DNA of 64,000 nt from CAYFVU01 sp964594775. Lineage in GTDB: Bacteria > Spirochaetota > Spirochaetia > DSM-16054 > Sediminispirochaetaceae. The stretch lies in the NCBI GenBank assembly GCA_964594775.1, contig CAZQNO010000008.1, forward strand, positions 5,972-69,971, written 5' to 3'. The notes beneath the pieces are model-generated. The model did no database searches, was not told the origin of the DNA, and worked only from the letters and a program-made list of their open reading frames with translations. Every line of letters starts with the position of its first letter. Position 1 is the first letter of the stretch. Positions 41,666 to 50,802 of the stretch are shown in pieces. A program made the translations under genes and the position numbers.

Positions 41666-43819
41666 CTATTTGAAACCGAGAAAAACACCGCCCCATCGTA
41701 CGATAAAGGCGGCGAGCCATGCAAGAAGAACCTGATAGGCCACGGAAAAGACCGACCACTTCCACGATTGTATTTCTTTGATCAGGGTCACCAGGGCGAC
41801 GATGCAGGGAGTGTAGAGCATCACGAAGAAGAGAAAGGCCAGCCCCGTCAAGGGACTGTAGGCGCGTTTGAGTGCCTCCTGCAGCTCACTGCTCTCCTCG
41901 TCGGCCTCTTCTCCCACGGTAAAGAGCACGCCGAGGGTGCTCACCACCACCTCCTTGGCAACGAAACCGGTAATAAGGCTCACCCCCATCCGCCAGTCGA
42001 ATCCCAGGGGAGCAATGGCCGGTTCGATGAGGCGGCCCATTCGGCCGATATAGGTCCGGCTCATCAGTTTTCGATGATAGTCCCGGTTCTCCCGGTCCAC
42101 GAGCAGCTCGGCCTGCTCCCGTTCGGCCCTTGTCTCCGCCTCATCGATGCTCCGCTCGATGCGCCTCAGCTCCTCCCGGTGTACCGTATCGAGCTGAGGC
42201 GCGGCGGGGTAGTTGCTGAGAAACCAGATGATGATGGAAAAAACGAGGACGACCCCGCCCATCTTCTGCAGATAATGTTTCGCCTTTTCCCACATGTGTA
42301 TAAGAGCGCTCTTTACCGTGGGGATGCGGTAGGGGGGGAGTTCCATCACGAAGGGATGTCCCTCGCCGCGAAAGAGGGTCTTGCGAAAGAGAAAGCCCAC
42401 GGCAAAGGCGAAGAAGAAGCTGAAGAAATAGAGCAGAAAGATCACGTTTCCCGCGTGTTCGGGGAAAAAGGTGCCGGCAAAGAGAATGTAGACCGGCAGC
42501 CGGGCCGAGCAGGTGATGAGAGGGGCGATGAGTATGGTCAGTACCCTGTCTCGATTGGATTCGAGGGTCCGGGCCGCCATTATGGCGGGAACGCTGCAGC
42601 CCACCCCCATGATGAGGGGAATAAAGCTCTTGCCGTGCAGGCCGATGCGGTGCATCAGCTTGTCCATGATAAAGGCGATGCGGGCCATGTAGCCCGTGTC
42701 CTCGAGAATGGAGATGCCGAAGAAGAGAATTAAAATGTTCGGAAGGAATACCAGTACCCCGCCCACCCCGCCGAGAATTCCGTCGACCATGAGACTCCGC
42801 AGGGGAGAGGGGGCCATGACCGCGGTGATTCCGGTCGAGAGGGCCGCTATACCCCGTTCTATCCAGCCCATGGGGTATTCACCGAGGCTGAAGGTTGCCT
42901 GAAAGAGCAGCCACATGAAGAGGGCGAAAATGGGATAGGCGAGAAGACGGTCGGTCATGATGTTGTCGATCTTTTCGGAGAGGTCCACCCGGTCTCCGGC
43001 GGGCCGCTGCACCGTCTCGCCGAGTGCGCCGAGGATGAAGCCGTAGCGCTTTTCGCTTATGAGGGTCGGCATATCCTCCTGGTAGATCTCCTGTATGTGC
43101 GTTACCGCCGCATTCCGCTCGTCGAATATTTTTTGAGCCTCGGGAAGCGGGCGGACCTTCTTCTCTACCTCTTCGTCTTCTTCTAAGAGTTTTACCGCGT
43201 ACCAACGGGGCTGGATCTTTCTGAAGGCGAAACCGCCCTCTTCCAGGAGTTTTGAGAGCCGGGAAACGGCCTCCTCGATTTCGTTTCCATAGTTGATACG
43301 GACGGGGGGTCTGCCGCTGTCTCCGTTTTCGGCCAATTCCACTGCGGCGTCCACCAATTCGGCGGTACCCTTTCCCGTTCTCCCGACGGTGAATCGGATG
43401 GGGACGCCCAAGAGCCTGCTCAACTGCTCGATATCGACCCGGACCCCGGATTTGGACAACTCGTCGTACATGTTGAAGGCGAAGATGAGGGGTTTTCCCA
43501 GTTCCAGCAGCTGCACCCCCAGGTAGAGGTTTCGCTCGAGATTGGTCGAGTCGACCACGTTAATAACGGCGTCCACATCCTCTTCGATAATAAAGTCCCG
43601 GGCAACGATTTCCTCCAGGGTGTAGGCGCTGAGAGAGTAGGTGCCGGGGATGTCGGTAAACTCAAGGCGGCGGTCGTTACGTTTGATGCAGCCGCTCTTA
43701 ATGTCGACGGTAACTCCGCCCCAGTTTCCCACCCGCTGATTGGCGCCGGTTATCTCGTTGAAGATGGAGGTTTTTCCGGAGTTAGGGTTGCCGGTAAGGG
43801 CGAATCGGATGGTGTCCAT
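41666..43819 (-). CDS. feoB: Ferrous iron transport protein B
   Basis: 717 residues. N-terminal G domain with G1 GNPNSGKTSIF and the switch GVTVDIKSG, G3 DIPGTYSL and G4 FNMYDELSKSG (N-x-x-D-type). The membrane domain has two Gate motifs: GCSVPAIMAAR and TCSARLPVYILFAG. It imports Fe2+ across the inner membrane. The upstream gene codes for FeoA. The C-terminus lacks the zinc or iron binding FeoC part. ATG 43819 is six bases after the FeoA stop. Confidence 0.96.
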   Translation of the reverse strand: MDTIRFALTGNPNSGKTSIFNEITGANQRVGNWGGVTVDIKSGCIKRNDRRLEFTDIPGTYSLSAYTLEEIVARDFIIEEDVDAVINVVDSTNLERNLYLGVQLLELGKPLIFAFNMYDELSKSGVRVDIEQLSRLLGVPIRFTVGRTGKGTAELVDAAVELAENGDSGRPPVRINYGNEIEEAVSRLSKLLEEGGFAFRKIQPRWYAVKLLEEDEEVEKKVRPLPEAQKIFDERNAAVTHIQEIYQEDMPTLISEKRYGFILGALGETVQRPAGDRVDLSEKIDNIMTDRLLAYPIFALFMWLLFQATFSLGEYPMGWIERGIAALSTGITAVMAPSPLRSLMVDGILGGVGGVLVFLPNILILFFGISILEDTGYMARIAFIMDKLMHRIGLHGKSFIPLIMGVGCSVPAIMAARTLESNRDRVLTILIAPLITCSARLPVYILFAGTFFPEHAGNVIFLLYFFSFFFAFAVGFLFRKTLFRGEGHPFVMELPPYRIPTVKSALIHMWEKAKHYLQKMGGVVLVFSIIIWFLSNYPAAPQLDTVHREELRRIERSIDEAETRAEREQAELLVDRENRDYHRKLMSRTYIGRMGRLIEPAIAPLGFDWRMGVSLITGFVAKEVVVSTLGVLFTVGEEADEESSELQEALKRAYSPLTGLAFLFFVMLYTPCIVALVTLIKEIQSWKWSVFSVAYQVLLAWLAAFIVRWGGVFLGFK

Positions 43820-43825
43820 CGGGAA

Positions 43826-44074
43826 TTATTCTAGGGGAGCCGGCGGCTCGATATCGACGAGAATACGCTCGGCCTCTTCGACCCGGAGGGTAATGTGGGA
43901 GCCGCACAATGCGACCTCCATGGGGTCCTTGAGCGGAGCGTATTTGACCACCGAAAGAAGTGTGCCTCTTCTAAAACCGAGGTCGAGAAGACGGTTCTTG
44001 AAAACGCCGTCTCCGCCGATGCGCTGAATATATACGTTGTCTTCCTCTCTGCAAAGGCTCAGTGGCTTGGGCAT
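43826..44074 (-). CDS. feoA: FeoA domain protein (first of two)
   Basis: 82 residues of SH3-like FeoA fold: IGGDGVFKNRLLDLGFRRGT is the family core. FeoA supports FeoB. I chose ATG 44074 (GGAT upstream), which gives the usual length; an earlier ATG at 44146 adds 24 unmatched residues. It is the first gene of the feoA-feoB-DUF1007-NicO unit. Confidence 0.88.
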   Translation of the reverse strand: MPKPLSLCREEDNVYIQRIGGDGVFKNRLLDLGFRRGTLLSVVKYAPLKDPMEVALCGSHITLRVEEAERILVDIEPPAPLE

Positions 44075-44205
44075 ATCTATCCGTTGAAAAGAATGCCCGA
44101 TGGTAGCATACGTTCCCTGGAAAGGCAAGGCAGGTTCTCTATTCATATGGGTAAAGTAATGAGTTAACCCGCATGAATCAATAGCCGTGCTGAAGATTGT
44201 TCGTA

Positions 44206-44234
44206 TTGACAGCGGCCCCCATTTTCCCGAGAAT
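44206..44234 (+). promoter_or_regulatory. Candidate promoter of the second feoA gene
   Basis: A perfect TTGACA (44206-44211) and GAGAAT (44229-44234) are 17 bases apart. ATG 44245 follows after ten bases without Shine-Dalgarno site, so the leader would be only about four bases long. Confidence 0.5.
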
Positions 44235-44244
44235 CTTTACTAAC

Positions 44245-44517
44245 ATGAATGCAAAAAGCCTCGATACGATTAAGGCGGGTGAGAAAATCCTCGTTCTCCG
44301 TATTACGGGAGGCCGGCATGCCCGGGAGAAGCTGACGGGCATGGGCATCGTACCCGGGGAGAAGATAAAGGTGAGTAAGAACGACGGCAGCGGGCCCTTG
44401 ATTGTCGACATCTACGGTTCCCGGACCGTTATCGGCATAGGTTTGGCGCAAAAAGTTATGGTGACGGAGCTCGGTGATGAGTTTGCCGATTCTCGAGGCG
44501 GCTCGGACCCGCCATGA
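44245..44517 (+). CDS. FeoA domain protein (second copy)
   Basis: 90 residues: LDTIKAGEKILVLRITGG and then KLTGMGIVPGEKIKV are the FeoA core, so it may be a second regulator or partner of FeoB, or act on its own. It is divergent from the feoAB unit, with about 170 bases between the starts. It overlaps the AAC(3)-like gene by ATGA. Confidence 0.85.
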   Translation: MNAKSLDTIKAGEKILVLRITGGRHAREKLTGMGIVPGEKIKVSKNDGSGPLIVDIYGSRTVIGIGLAQKVMVTELGDEFADSRGGSDPP

Positions 44518-45014
44518 GCGAAAAGGAGCTCATCGAGGCTACGGCGGCGGCACAAGCGGGGCCTGTCACCCTCGATGGACTGCTGCACGATCTTAAGGAA
44601 CTCGGGGTCGAGCCCGGCCTCACCCCCACCCGCCTGATGGGGGTCATTCCCGAAACCTTCCGCACACAGGCCGATGTGCTTCGCAGCGCTCATCCCCAGG
44701 ATTCCTTTGCCGCCTGGGGCGAAGGGGCCCTCGCTATAGTGAGCGGGCACAGTCTGGATTTTTCTCTCGGCGAGCGCTCGCCCCTGGCACGCCTCTACGA
44801 GGCGGAGGCAATGGTCCTTCTTCTCGGCGTGGGGTATGAGGTCAACACCTCCTTCCATCTCGCCGAGTACCGGGCCGAGTACCCGAAGAAGCGGATCGTC
44901 GATTCCGGAGCGCCGATCCTTTCGGGGGGACACCGCCGCCGGCACTGGTCTAAGGAGGTGGACATCGATTCGGGGGATTTCGCCGTTCGCTGGATGGAAC
45001 AGCACCGCAGATGA
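44514..45014 (+). CDS. Shortened AAC(3)-family acetyltransferase-like protein, two internal blocks missing
   Basis: 166 residues compared with about 265 in the aminoglycoside 3-N-acetyltransferase family. Residues about 16-35 match the N-terminal helix (TLDGLLHDLKELGVEPG). The sequence then jumps directly to TPTRLMGVIPETFRTQ, which in full-length relatives follows about 75 residues later, so the conserved VHSSL region and cofactor-binding stretch are absent. A second block before the C-terminal DFAVRWM segment also seems missing. What is left includes SFAAWG, GERSPLARLY and TSFHLAEYRAEYP. The reading frame is intact, so it may be a functional shortened protein or a decaying gene. ATGA overlap with feoA2. 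Confidence 0.75.
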   Translation: MSEKELIEATAAAQAGPVTLDGLLHDLKELGVEPGLTPTRLMGVIPETFRTQADVLRSAHPQDSFAAWGEGALAIVSGHSLDFSLGERSPLARLYEAEAMVLLLGVGYEVNTSFHLAEYRAEYPKKRIVDSGAPILSGGHRRRHWSKEVDIDSGDFAVRWMEQHRR

Positions 45015-45036
45015 GGAAGAAGATCAAGGAGCAGCT

Positions 45037-46815
45037 ATGGAGATAGGGGAAAAAATTTCAGCATTGAGAGAGGAGATGCGCAGGGAGGGTCTGGATGCCT
45101 ACATCGTTTTCGGGACCGATCCGCATCTGAGCGAGTACGTTGCTCCCCGCTGGAGGGACAGGGAGTGGATCAGCGGCTTTACCGGTTCGGCGGGAACGGT
45201 GGTGATCACCACCGACGAGGCCCTCCTTTGGACGGACCCCCGCTACCATCTCCAGGCGAAGCGGGAGCTGAAGGAGACCCCGTTCTTCCTGGTGAAGGAC
45301 GGATTGCCCGATTCGCCGGTCTTCAGCGAGGTGCTGGGCAGCCGGCTGGCGCCCGGACAGAAGGCGGCGGCGGCGGCGCTTACCGTTTCCGTCAAGTACC
45401 GGCGGCGGCTGCAGAACGAGCTCGCCTCTTACGAGGTTTCCTTTATCACCGGTGAGGACCTTATCGATCGCATCTGGGAGGACAGACCGGAAAGCCCAAG
45501 AGAACGGATCTATCAGCACGATGTCTCCTACGCGGGCCGTTCCCGGAGGGATAAGCTCGAGGAGCTGAGAGAGGAGCTGGAGAGGAAAAAGGCGCAGCTG
45601 CAGGTCCTTTCCTCTCTCGACGATATCGCCTGGCTCTTTAATCTCCGGGGGAGCGACATAGCCTACAATCCTCTCTTTGTCGCCTACGCGCTCATCGGAG
45701 AAAAAGAGTGCCGGCTCTATGTGGGGCAGGGGAAGATCTCGGCGGATCTGGCCGCGCTTCTCGAGGAGGACGGGGTAAGGCTCGCAGACTATTCACAGAT
45801 TTTCGAGGATCTTTCGAAGATCGAGAAAGGCAGCCGGGTACTCCTTTCGCCGGGCAAGACCAACTGCGCCGTCGCCGCGAGTATTGCCCGGGGCTGTCCG
45901 CAGACGGAGCAGGAAGATGTAACGACGCTGCGGAAGGCGAGAAAGAACGATACGGAGATTCGCGGTATTCGTGAGGCCATGCGAAAAGACGGGATTGCGA
46001 TGATGCGCTTCATCAACTGGTGCATCAATGCCTGGCGCCGGGGCGGTGAGAACGAGCTCTCGGCGGCGGCGCAGCTGCGGGCATTCCGCAGCGAGATGCC
46101 CGGTTTCATGGGTGAGAGTTTCGCGCCAATCGTGGCTTTTCGGGACCACGGCGCGGTCATGCATTACTGCGCTTCGGAAGAGTCGGCCTACCCTCTGGAG
46201 GGAGAGGGACTCCTGCTCGTCGATTCGGGCGGACACTACCTGGAAGGGACCACCGACATTACCCGGGTCATCCCCTTCGGAAAGGTCGGCGAACAGCAGC
46301 GCAGCGACTACACCAGCGTTCTCAAGGCCCATATCGCCCTCTCTACAATGAGCTTTCCAAGGGGCAGCAGCGGCATGCAGCTCGACGCCGCCGCCCGCAA
46401 GCCCATGTGGGATTTCGGACTCGATTATGCTCACGGAACGGGGCACGGGGTCGGCTTCTTCCTCAATGTGCACGAGGGGCCGCAGAAGCTCACCTACCGC
46501 TATGTTCCGGCCCCTCTCGAACCGGGAATGGTTAACTCCAACGAGCCGGGACTCTACCGGGAGGGAGAATACGGCATTCGAATTGAGAACCTCATCCTCA
46601 CCAAAGAGCTCTTCACCACGCCCTTCGGGACCTTCTACGGCTTCGAAACCCTCACCGTCTGTCCCTATGAAAGAAAACTGATAGAACCGCAGATGCTGAG
46701 CGTGAAAGAACGGGAGTGGATCGACGCCTATCACCGATGGGTGAATACTCTTCTTTCACCGGAGCTCAACGAGACCGAACGGAGACTCCTGGAGGATATG
46801 ACGGCGCCCCTTTGA
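45037..46815 (+). CDS. pepP: Xaa-Pro aminopeptidase (aminopeptidase P, M24)
   Basis: 592 residues, the long form with two creatinase-like N-terminal domains. Metal ligands are seen in LLVDSGGHYLEGTTDITR (two Asp), GTGHGVGFFLNVHEGP (His) and NSNEPGLYREG / IRIENL (Glu). It removes N-terminal residues next to Pro. ATG 45037 has AAGGAG upstream; an earlier 44836 reading overlaps the AAC(3)-like gene. No signal peptide. Confidence 0.93.
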   Translation: MEIGEKISALREEMRREGLDAYIVFGTDPHLSEYVAPRWRDREWISGFTGSAGTVVITTDEALLWTDPRYHLQAKRELKETPFFLVKDGLPDSPVFSEVLGSRLAPGQKAAAAALTVSVKYRRRLQNELASYEVSFITGEDLIDRIWEDRPESPRERIYQHDVSYAGRSRRDKLEELREELERKKAQLQVLSSLDDIAWLFNLRGSDIAYNPLFVAYALIGEKECRLYVGQGKISADLAALLEEDGVRLADYSQIFEDLSKIEKGSRVLLSPGKTNCAVAASIARGCPQTEQEDVTTLRKARKNDTEIRGIREAMRKDGIAMMRFINWCINAWRRGGENELSAAAQLRAFRSEMPGFMGESFAPIVAFRDHGAVMHYCASEESAYPLEGEGLLLVDSGGHYLEGTTDITRVIPFGKVGEQQRSDYTSVLKAHIALSTMSFPRGSSGMQLDAAARKPMWDFGLDYAHGTGHGVGFFLNVHEGPQKLTYRYVPAPLEPGMVNSNEPGLYREGEYGIRIENLILTKELFTTPFGTFYGFETLTVCPYERKLIEPQMLSVKEREWIDAYHRWVNTLLSPELNETERRLLEDMTAPL

Positions 46816-46833
46816 GGGCCCAAAGATGGGTTT

Positions 46834-47865
46834 ATGAAAAAAGATAAAGAAAAACAGCTGCGGCGGCGGGATCTTACGCCTCGAGTCCGGATAATCCAAC
46901 GAGCCAGCATCATTGGGATCATTGGAAACGCCCTTCTTTCGGCGTCGAAGCTGATTGCGGGATTTTTCGGCAATTCTCTCGCTCTGCTCGGCGACGGCAT
47001 CGACTCCCTAACCGACGTGGTGACTTCGACGGTGACCCTCTACACGGCGAGAATTGCCGATAAGCCGCCGGACTTGACGCATCCTTACGGACACGGCCGT
47101 GCCGAAACGATAGCGACAAAGGTTCTTTCCCTAGTTATTCTGTTCGCCGGAGCGCAGCTGCTTATCTCCTCTGTCGAGCATCTGGTCTTCGGCAGCGAAC
47201 GGGAATTGCCGCGGACTTACGCCCTTCTAGTGGCGGGAGTTTCCGTTGCCGGTAAGGTCTTTCTCGCGGTCAATAAGTACCGGGCCGGTAAGCGAGCCGA
47301 CAGTTCTATGCTAATCGCCGATGCAAAAAACATGTCCATGGACGTGCTCATCTCCCTTTCCGTTCTGCTGGGACTTTTCTTTACGATCCGGCTCGATCTG
47401 CCGATTCTCGACAGCATCATCGCTCTCGCGGTGGGTGCCTGGATCATCAAGGTGGGTTTCGGCATTTTCATGGAGACCAGCGTGGAGTTGATGGACAGCA
47501 TCGAGGACAGAACGGTATATGTGAGGGTCTGCCGGGCCGCCTCCTCCGTCGAAGGGATACACAATCCGCACAAGATGCGCATACGCCGCATCAATACCAA
47601 GCTTCTGGTAGATATGGATGTGGAGGTGAGCGGGGAACTCAGCGTTCAGCAGGGCCATGAGCTGGTAATGGAGGTACAGCGGCGGATCCACGAGGCGGTA
47701 GCCGAGGTCTACGACGTGCATATCCACATGGAACCTCTGGGGAATGAAGAGAGCCGTGAGCGTTTCGGGCTTTCTTCGTATGAGCTTTTTGAGGAAAGAA
47801 GAAGAGTGGACAGGTCCTCCGGCAGCGGCGGCTGCAGAGATGAGGAGGATGAAGGGGCCGAATAG
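46834..47865 (+). CDS. Cation diffusion facilitator (CDF) transporter
   Basis: 343 residues with six predicted spans. The metal-site motif in span 2 is ALLGDGIDSLTD, and DLTHPYGHGRAETI lies after span 3; span 5 region DAKNMSMDVLIS supplies the second half-site (HxxxD-type replaced by KNMSMD). The cytoplasmic domain follows. CDF proteins export Zn2+, Co2+ or Fe2+ in exchange for protons. It starts 18 bases after pepP and follows the metal theme of the region. The C-terminal tail is rich in Arg, Glu and Gly. Confidence 0.92.
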   Translation: MKKDKEKQLRRRDLTPRVRIIQRASIIGIIGNALLSASKLIAGFFGNSLALLGDGIDSLTDVVTSTVTLYTARIADKPPDLTHPYGHGRAETIATKVLSLVILFAGAQLLISSVEHLVFGSERELPRTYALLVAGVSVAGKVFLAVNKYRAGKRADSSMLIADAKNMSMDVLISLSVLLGLFFTIRLDLPILDSIIALAVGAWIIKVGFGIFMETSVELMDSIEDRTVYVRVCRAASSVEGIHNPHKMRIRRINTKLLVDMDVEVSGELSVQQGHELVMEVQRRIHEAVAEVYDVHIHMEPLGNEESRERFGLSSYELFEERRRVDRSSGSGGCRDEEDEGAE

Positions 47866-48007
47866 TCCGGCCTGCACGATACCCGCAACGGCCGCCGCCG
47901 GTAATTCATTTCCTTAGCAATAATTTCGTTTTCTAAATTGCTGGGCCGCCGCCTTGCGGAATGCCCTCCCGTCCTATACCCTTAATGAAGAAGAAAAGGA
48001 GAACACT

Positions 48008-49678
48008 ATGCAGGAAGCTTTGAAAAAGAATACCGGCTATAAGGGACGGAAGGGGCCGGTGGTTCTGGCCATTCTCGACGGAGTCGGGATAGGAACGTAT
48101 GACGAGGGAAACGGGGTCCGCGAAGCCCATACAGAGTATCTCGATGACTTGAGGGAAAATTGCCCGCATACGCAGCTAAAGGCCCACGGTACTTTTGTGG
48201 GTTTGCCCTCAAACGACGACATGGGCAACAGCGAGGTGGGACACAACGCCATCGGCTGCGGCCGCGTCTATGCGCAGGGAGCGAAGCGGGTAAACGAGGC
48301 CATTAAAACCGGGGCGATCTTCGAAGCGGAAACCTGGAAGAAGCTCACCGTCCGAGTAAGAGAGAACGGAGGAAGTCTCCATTTCCTCGGCCTCCTCTCC
48401 GACGGAAACGTCCATTCCAACATCGAGCACCTGCGGGCGATGATCCGCCGGGCCAAGGAAGAGGGGGTTTCAAAGGTCCGGGTACACGCCCTTCTCGACG
48501 GACGGGATGTGGGTGAGACATCGGCCCTCGAGTATTTCGATCCCTTCGACGAATTTTTGAAGGAACTCTCCGACGCCTCATTCGACGCCCGCATTGCCTC
48601 GGGGGGCGGGCGAATGAAGATAACGATGGACCGCTACCAGGCCGATTGGGAAATGGTGGAGAAGGGCTGGAAGACCCACGTCCACGGTGAGGGCCGGGGT
48701 TTCGCCTCCGCTCATCAAGCCATAGAGACCCTGAGAGAGGAGACCGGCGCCATCGACCAGGACCTGCCTCCCTTCGTGATTACCGAAGACGGATCGGACG
48801 GCGGGTCGCCGGTGGGACCGGTGCGAGACGGCGATTCTTTTATCCTCTTTAACTTCCGCGGCGACCGGGCCCTCGAAATCACGGCGGCCTTCGAATCGGG
48901 AGAAGAATTCGACAAGTTCGACCGCAGTCCGATGCCAAAGGTAGAATACGCCGGCATGATGGAGTACGATGGAGACCTCCACGCGCCCAAGCAGTACCTC
49001 GTACCGCCTCCCTCCATCCAGCGGACGATGGGCGAGTATTTAGCGGCAACAGGGGTAAGGCAGTACGCGATCAGCGAAACGCAGAAATTCGGTCATGTGA
49101 CCTACTTTTTTAACGGCAACCGCACGGGAAAGTTCGACGAGAAGCTCGAAACCTACTATGAGGTCCCCTCCGACCGGGTCCCCTTCGAGCAGCGGCCCTG
49201 GATGAAGGCGGCGGAGATCGCCGACAAGGTGATTGAGGTCATAGAGTCCGGCGAGTACGACTTCATCAGGCTCAACTTCGCCAACGGCGACATGGTCGGC
49301 CACACGGGCATCTACGAGGCGGTGCTCTGCGCCATGGAGGCGGTGGACCTCTCGCTGGGAAGGATCAGAAACGCAGTGGAAAAGGCCGGCGGGGTGCTCA
49401 TTGTGAGCGCCGACCACGGCAATTCCGACGACATGTACGCCCGGGATAAGAAGGGCGCTATAAAGATTAAAAAGAACGGCAAGCCCGAAGCAAAGACCAG
49501 CCACTCCCTCAATCCGGTGCCGGTCAGCATTTTCGATCCGGAAAACAAGGAGGAGTATGAGCCCCGTCTGCGGGAGGGTCTCGGCATTTCCTCCTTGGCG
49601 GCGACGGTAATCGAATTCCTCGGCTACATCCCGCCGGAGGACTACGACCCGAGCATCATAGAGTGGAAGAAGGGCTGA
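48008..49678 (+). CDS. gpmI: 2,3-bisphosphoglycerate-independent phosphoglycerate mutase
   Basis: 556 residues of the alkaline phosphatase superfamily. The metal site is in ILDGVGIG, the phosphorylated Ser in NDDMGNSEVGHNAIG, and later ADHGNSDDMYA provides further metal ligands. It interconverts 3- and 2-phosphoglycerate in glycolysis. It is longer than the common 510-residue form. AAAGGAG precedes ATG 48008. It is directly followed by the prenyl synthase gene, eight bases away. Confidence 0.95.
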   Translation: MQEALKKNTGYKGRKGPVVLAILDGVGIGTYDEGNGVREAHTEYLDDLRENCPHTQLKAHGTFVGLPSNDDMGNSEVGHNAIGCGRVYAQGAKRVNEAIKTGAIFEAETWKKLTVRVRENGGSLHFLGLLSDGNVHSNIEHLRAMIRRAKEEGVSKVRVHALLDGRDVGETSALEYFDPFDEFLKELSDASFDARIASGGGRMKITMDRYQADWEMVEKGWKTHVHGEGRGFASAHQAIETLREETGAIDQDLPPFVITEDGSDGGSPVGPVRDGDSFILFNFRGDRALEITAAFESGEEFDKFDRSPMPKVEYAGMMEYDGDLHAPKQYLVPPPSIQRTMGEYLAATGVRQYAISETQKFGHVTYFFNGNRTGKFDEKLETYYEVPSDRVPFEQRPWMKAAEIADKVIEVIESGEYDFIRLNFANGDMVGHTGIYEAVLCAMEAVDLSLGRIRNAVEKAGGVLIVSADHGNSDDMYARDKKGAIKIKKNGKPEAKTSHSLNPVPVSIFDPENKEEYEPRLREGLGISSLAATVIEFLGYIPPEDYDPSIIEWKKG

Positions 49679-49685
49679 GCACCGC

Positions 49686-50756
49686 ATGAAGGCCTTCTTC
49701 GCCTCCCGTAAAGAGGACATGCTCCGCTTTCTCGGGAACTTCATGGAAGAGAAGGGGCGGGACTTGACGAGGGTGCACCCCTTAGGCCGCGAGGCGGCGG
49801 AAAGGATTCTCCGTTTTACCTCCCGGGGAAAGATGCTCCGGGGGGGGCTGGTCTTTCTTGCCTACGCTCTGTACGCGGAGGGGGACGAGACCGGCCTGCC
49901 GGAGTTTTCCGAATCGGTAACCGCTCTGGGGGCGGCAATGGAGCTCTTTCAATCGGCATTCCTCATCCACGACGACATCATGGACAGAGACACCCGGCGA
50001 CGGGGGGCCGTTTCGGTCTTCGCACAATACGCCGAGTCGGCCCGGGCAGAGGGTCTGTCCGATTCCACCCATCTCGGGGAGGCAATGGGAATCTGTGCAG
50101 GAGACATCGCCTTCTTTCTTGCCTATGAGATTCTCGGCGGCATAGGCGGTGCGGGGTCTCTCCTCTCCTTTACTTCGCAGGAACTCTCCTACGTCGGGGT
50201 CGCCCAGATGCTGGATGTGAGATGGGGAAGCGGAGCCGACACGGTTGCCGAGAAGGAGGTACTGGACCTCTACAGATACAAGACGGGACGCTACACCTTT
50301 TCCCTGCCCCTTTCGGCGGGCGGTCTCATGGCCGGCATAGCGGAGGATGAGCGGAAGCGGCTCGAGAGGATAGGCGAACACCTCGGCATCGTCTTCCAGC
50401 TTCGGGACGATGAACTGGGCCTCTTCGGCGACGAGGAGGCCCTCGGTAAACCAATAGGGTCCGATGTGCGGGAAGGAAAGCGCACCCCCTTCTTTTTGGC
50501 CCTGCTGGCGGCGGCGGAGGAAGAGGAGAAAAATCGGCTCCTCGGTATATTCGGCAACAGCGATGCCGGTGTAGAGGACATCGCCTATGTGCGTGAGCTT
50601 ATGGAAAGCCGGGGAATCAGAGAGCGTATCACCGCTGTCTGCCGGGAGCTTTCAGAGGAGGCCGGACAAGAAATGAAGGGTCTCACGGGTGTCCGGCCGG
50701 AGGCGTTTGAAATCTTGGAAGAGCTCCTCGCCTACGGTATGCAGCGAAGCAGCTGA
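49686..50756 (+). CDS. Polyprenyl diphosphate synthase
   Basis: 356 residues. First Asp-rich motif DDIMDRDTRRRG (about residue 99), second motif in FQLRDDELGLFGDEEALGKP and the KPIGSDVREGKRT segment. It condenses isopentenyl diphosphate with an allylic diphosphate, giving a C15 to C20 (or longer) chain for undecaprenyl, quinone or carotenoid use; chain length cannot be read safely. It is likely to be co-transcribed with gpmI. A GAG/GC-rich head precedes ATG 49686, no strong ribosome site. Confidence 0.9.
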   Translation: MKAFFASRKEDMLRFLGNFMEEKGRDLTRVHPLGREAAERILRFTSRGKMLRGGLVFLAYALYAEGDETGLPEFSESVTALGAAMELFQSAFLIHDDIMDRDTRRRGAVSVFAQYAESARAEGLSDSTHLGEAMGICAGDIAFFLAYEILGGIGGAGSLLSFTSQELSYVGVAQMLDVRWGSGADTVAEKEVLDLYRYKTGRYTFSLPLSAGGLMAGIAEDERKRLERIGEHLGIVFQLRDDELGLFGDEEALGKPIGSDVREGKRTPFFLALLAAAEEEEKNRLLGIFGNSDAGVEDIAYVRELMESRGIRERITAVCRELSEEAGQEMKGLTGVRPEAFEILEELLAYGMQRSS

Positions 50757-50802
50757 AGCGGCGGAGCCGGCGCGGCCGGACAGACAAGGCCGTCGGCCTC
50801 TG

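Noticed and set aside
41387..42733. 448-codon + strand frame opposite the feoB and DUF1007 genes
   Set aside because: Antisense shadow of feoB, which has all G-motifs and both Gate motifs.
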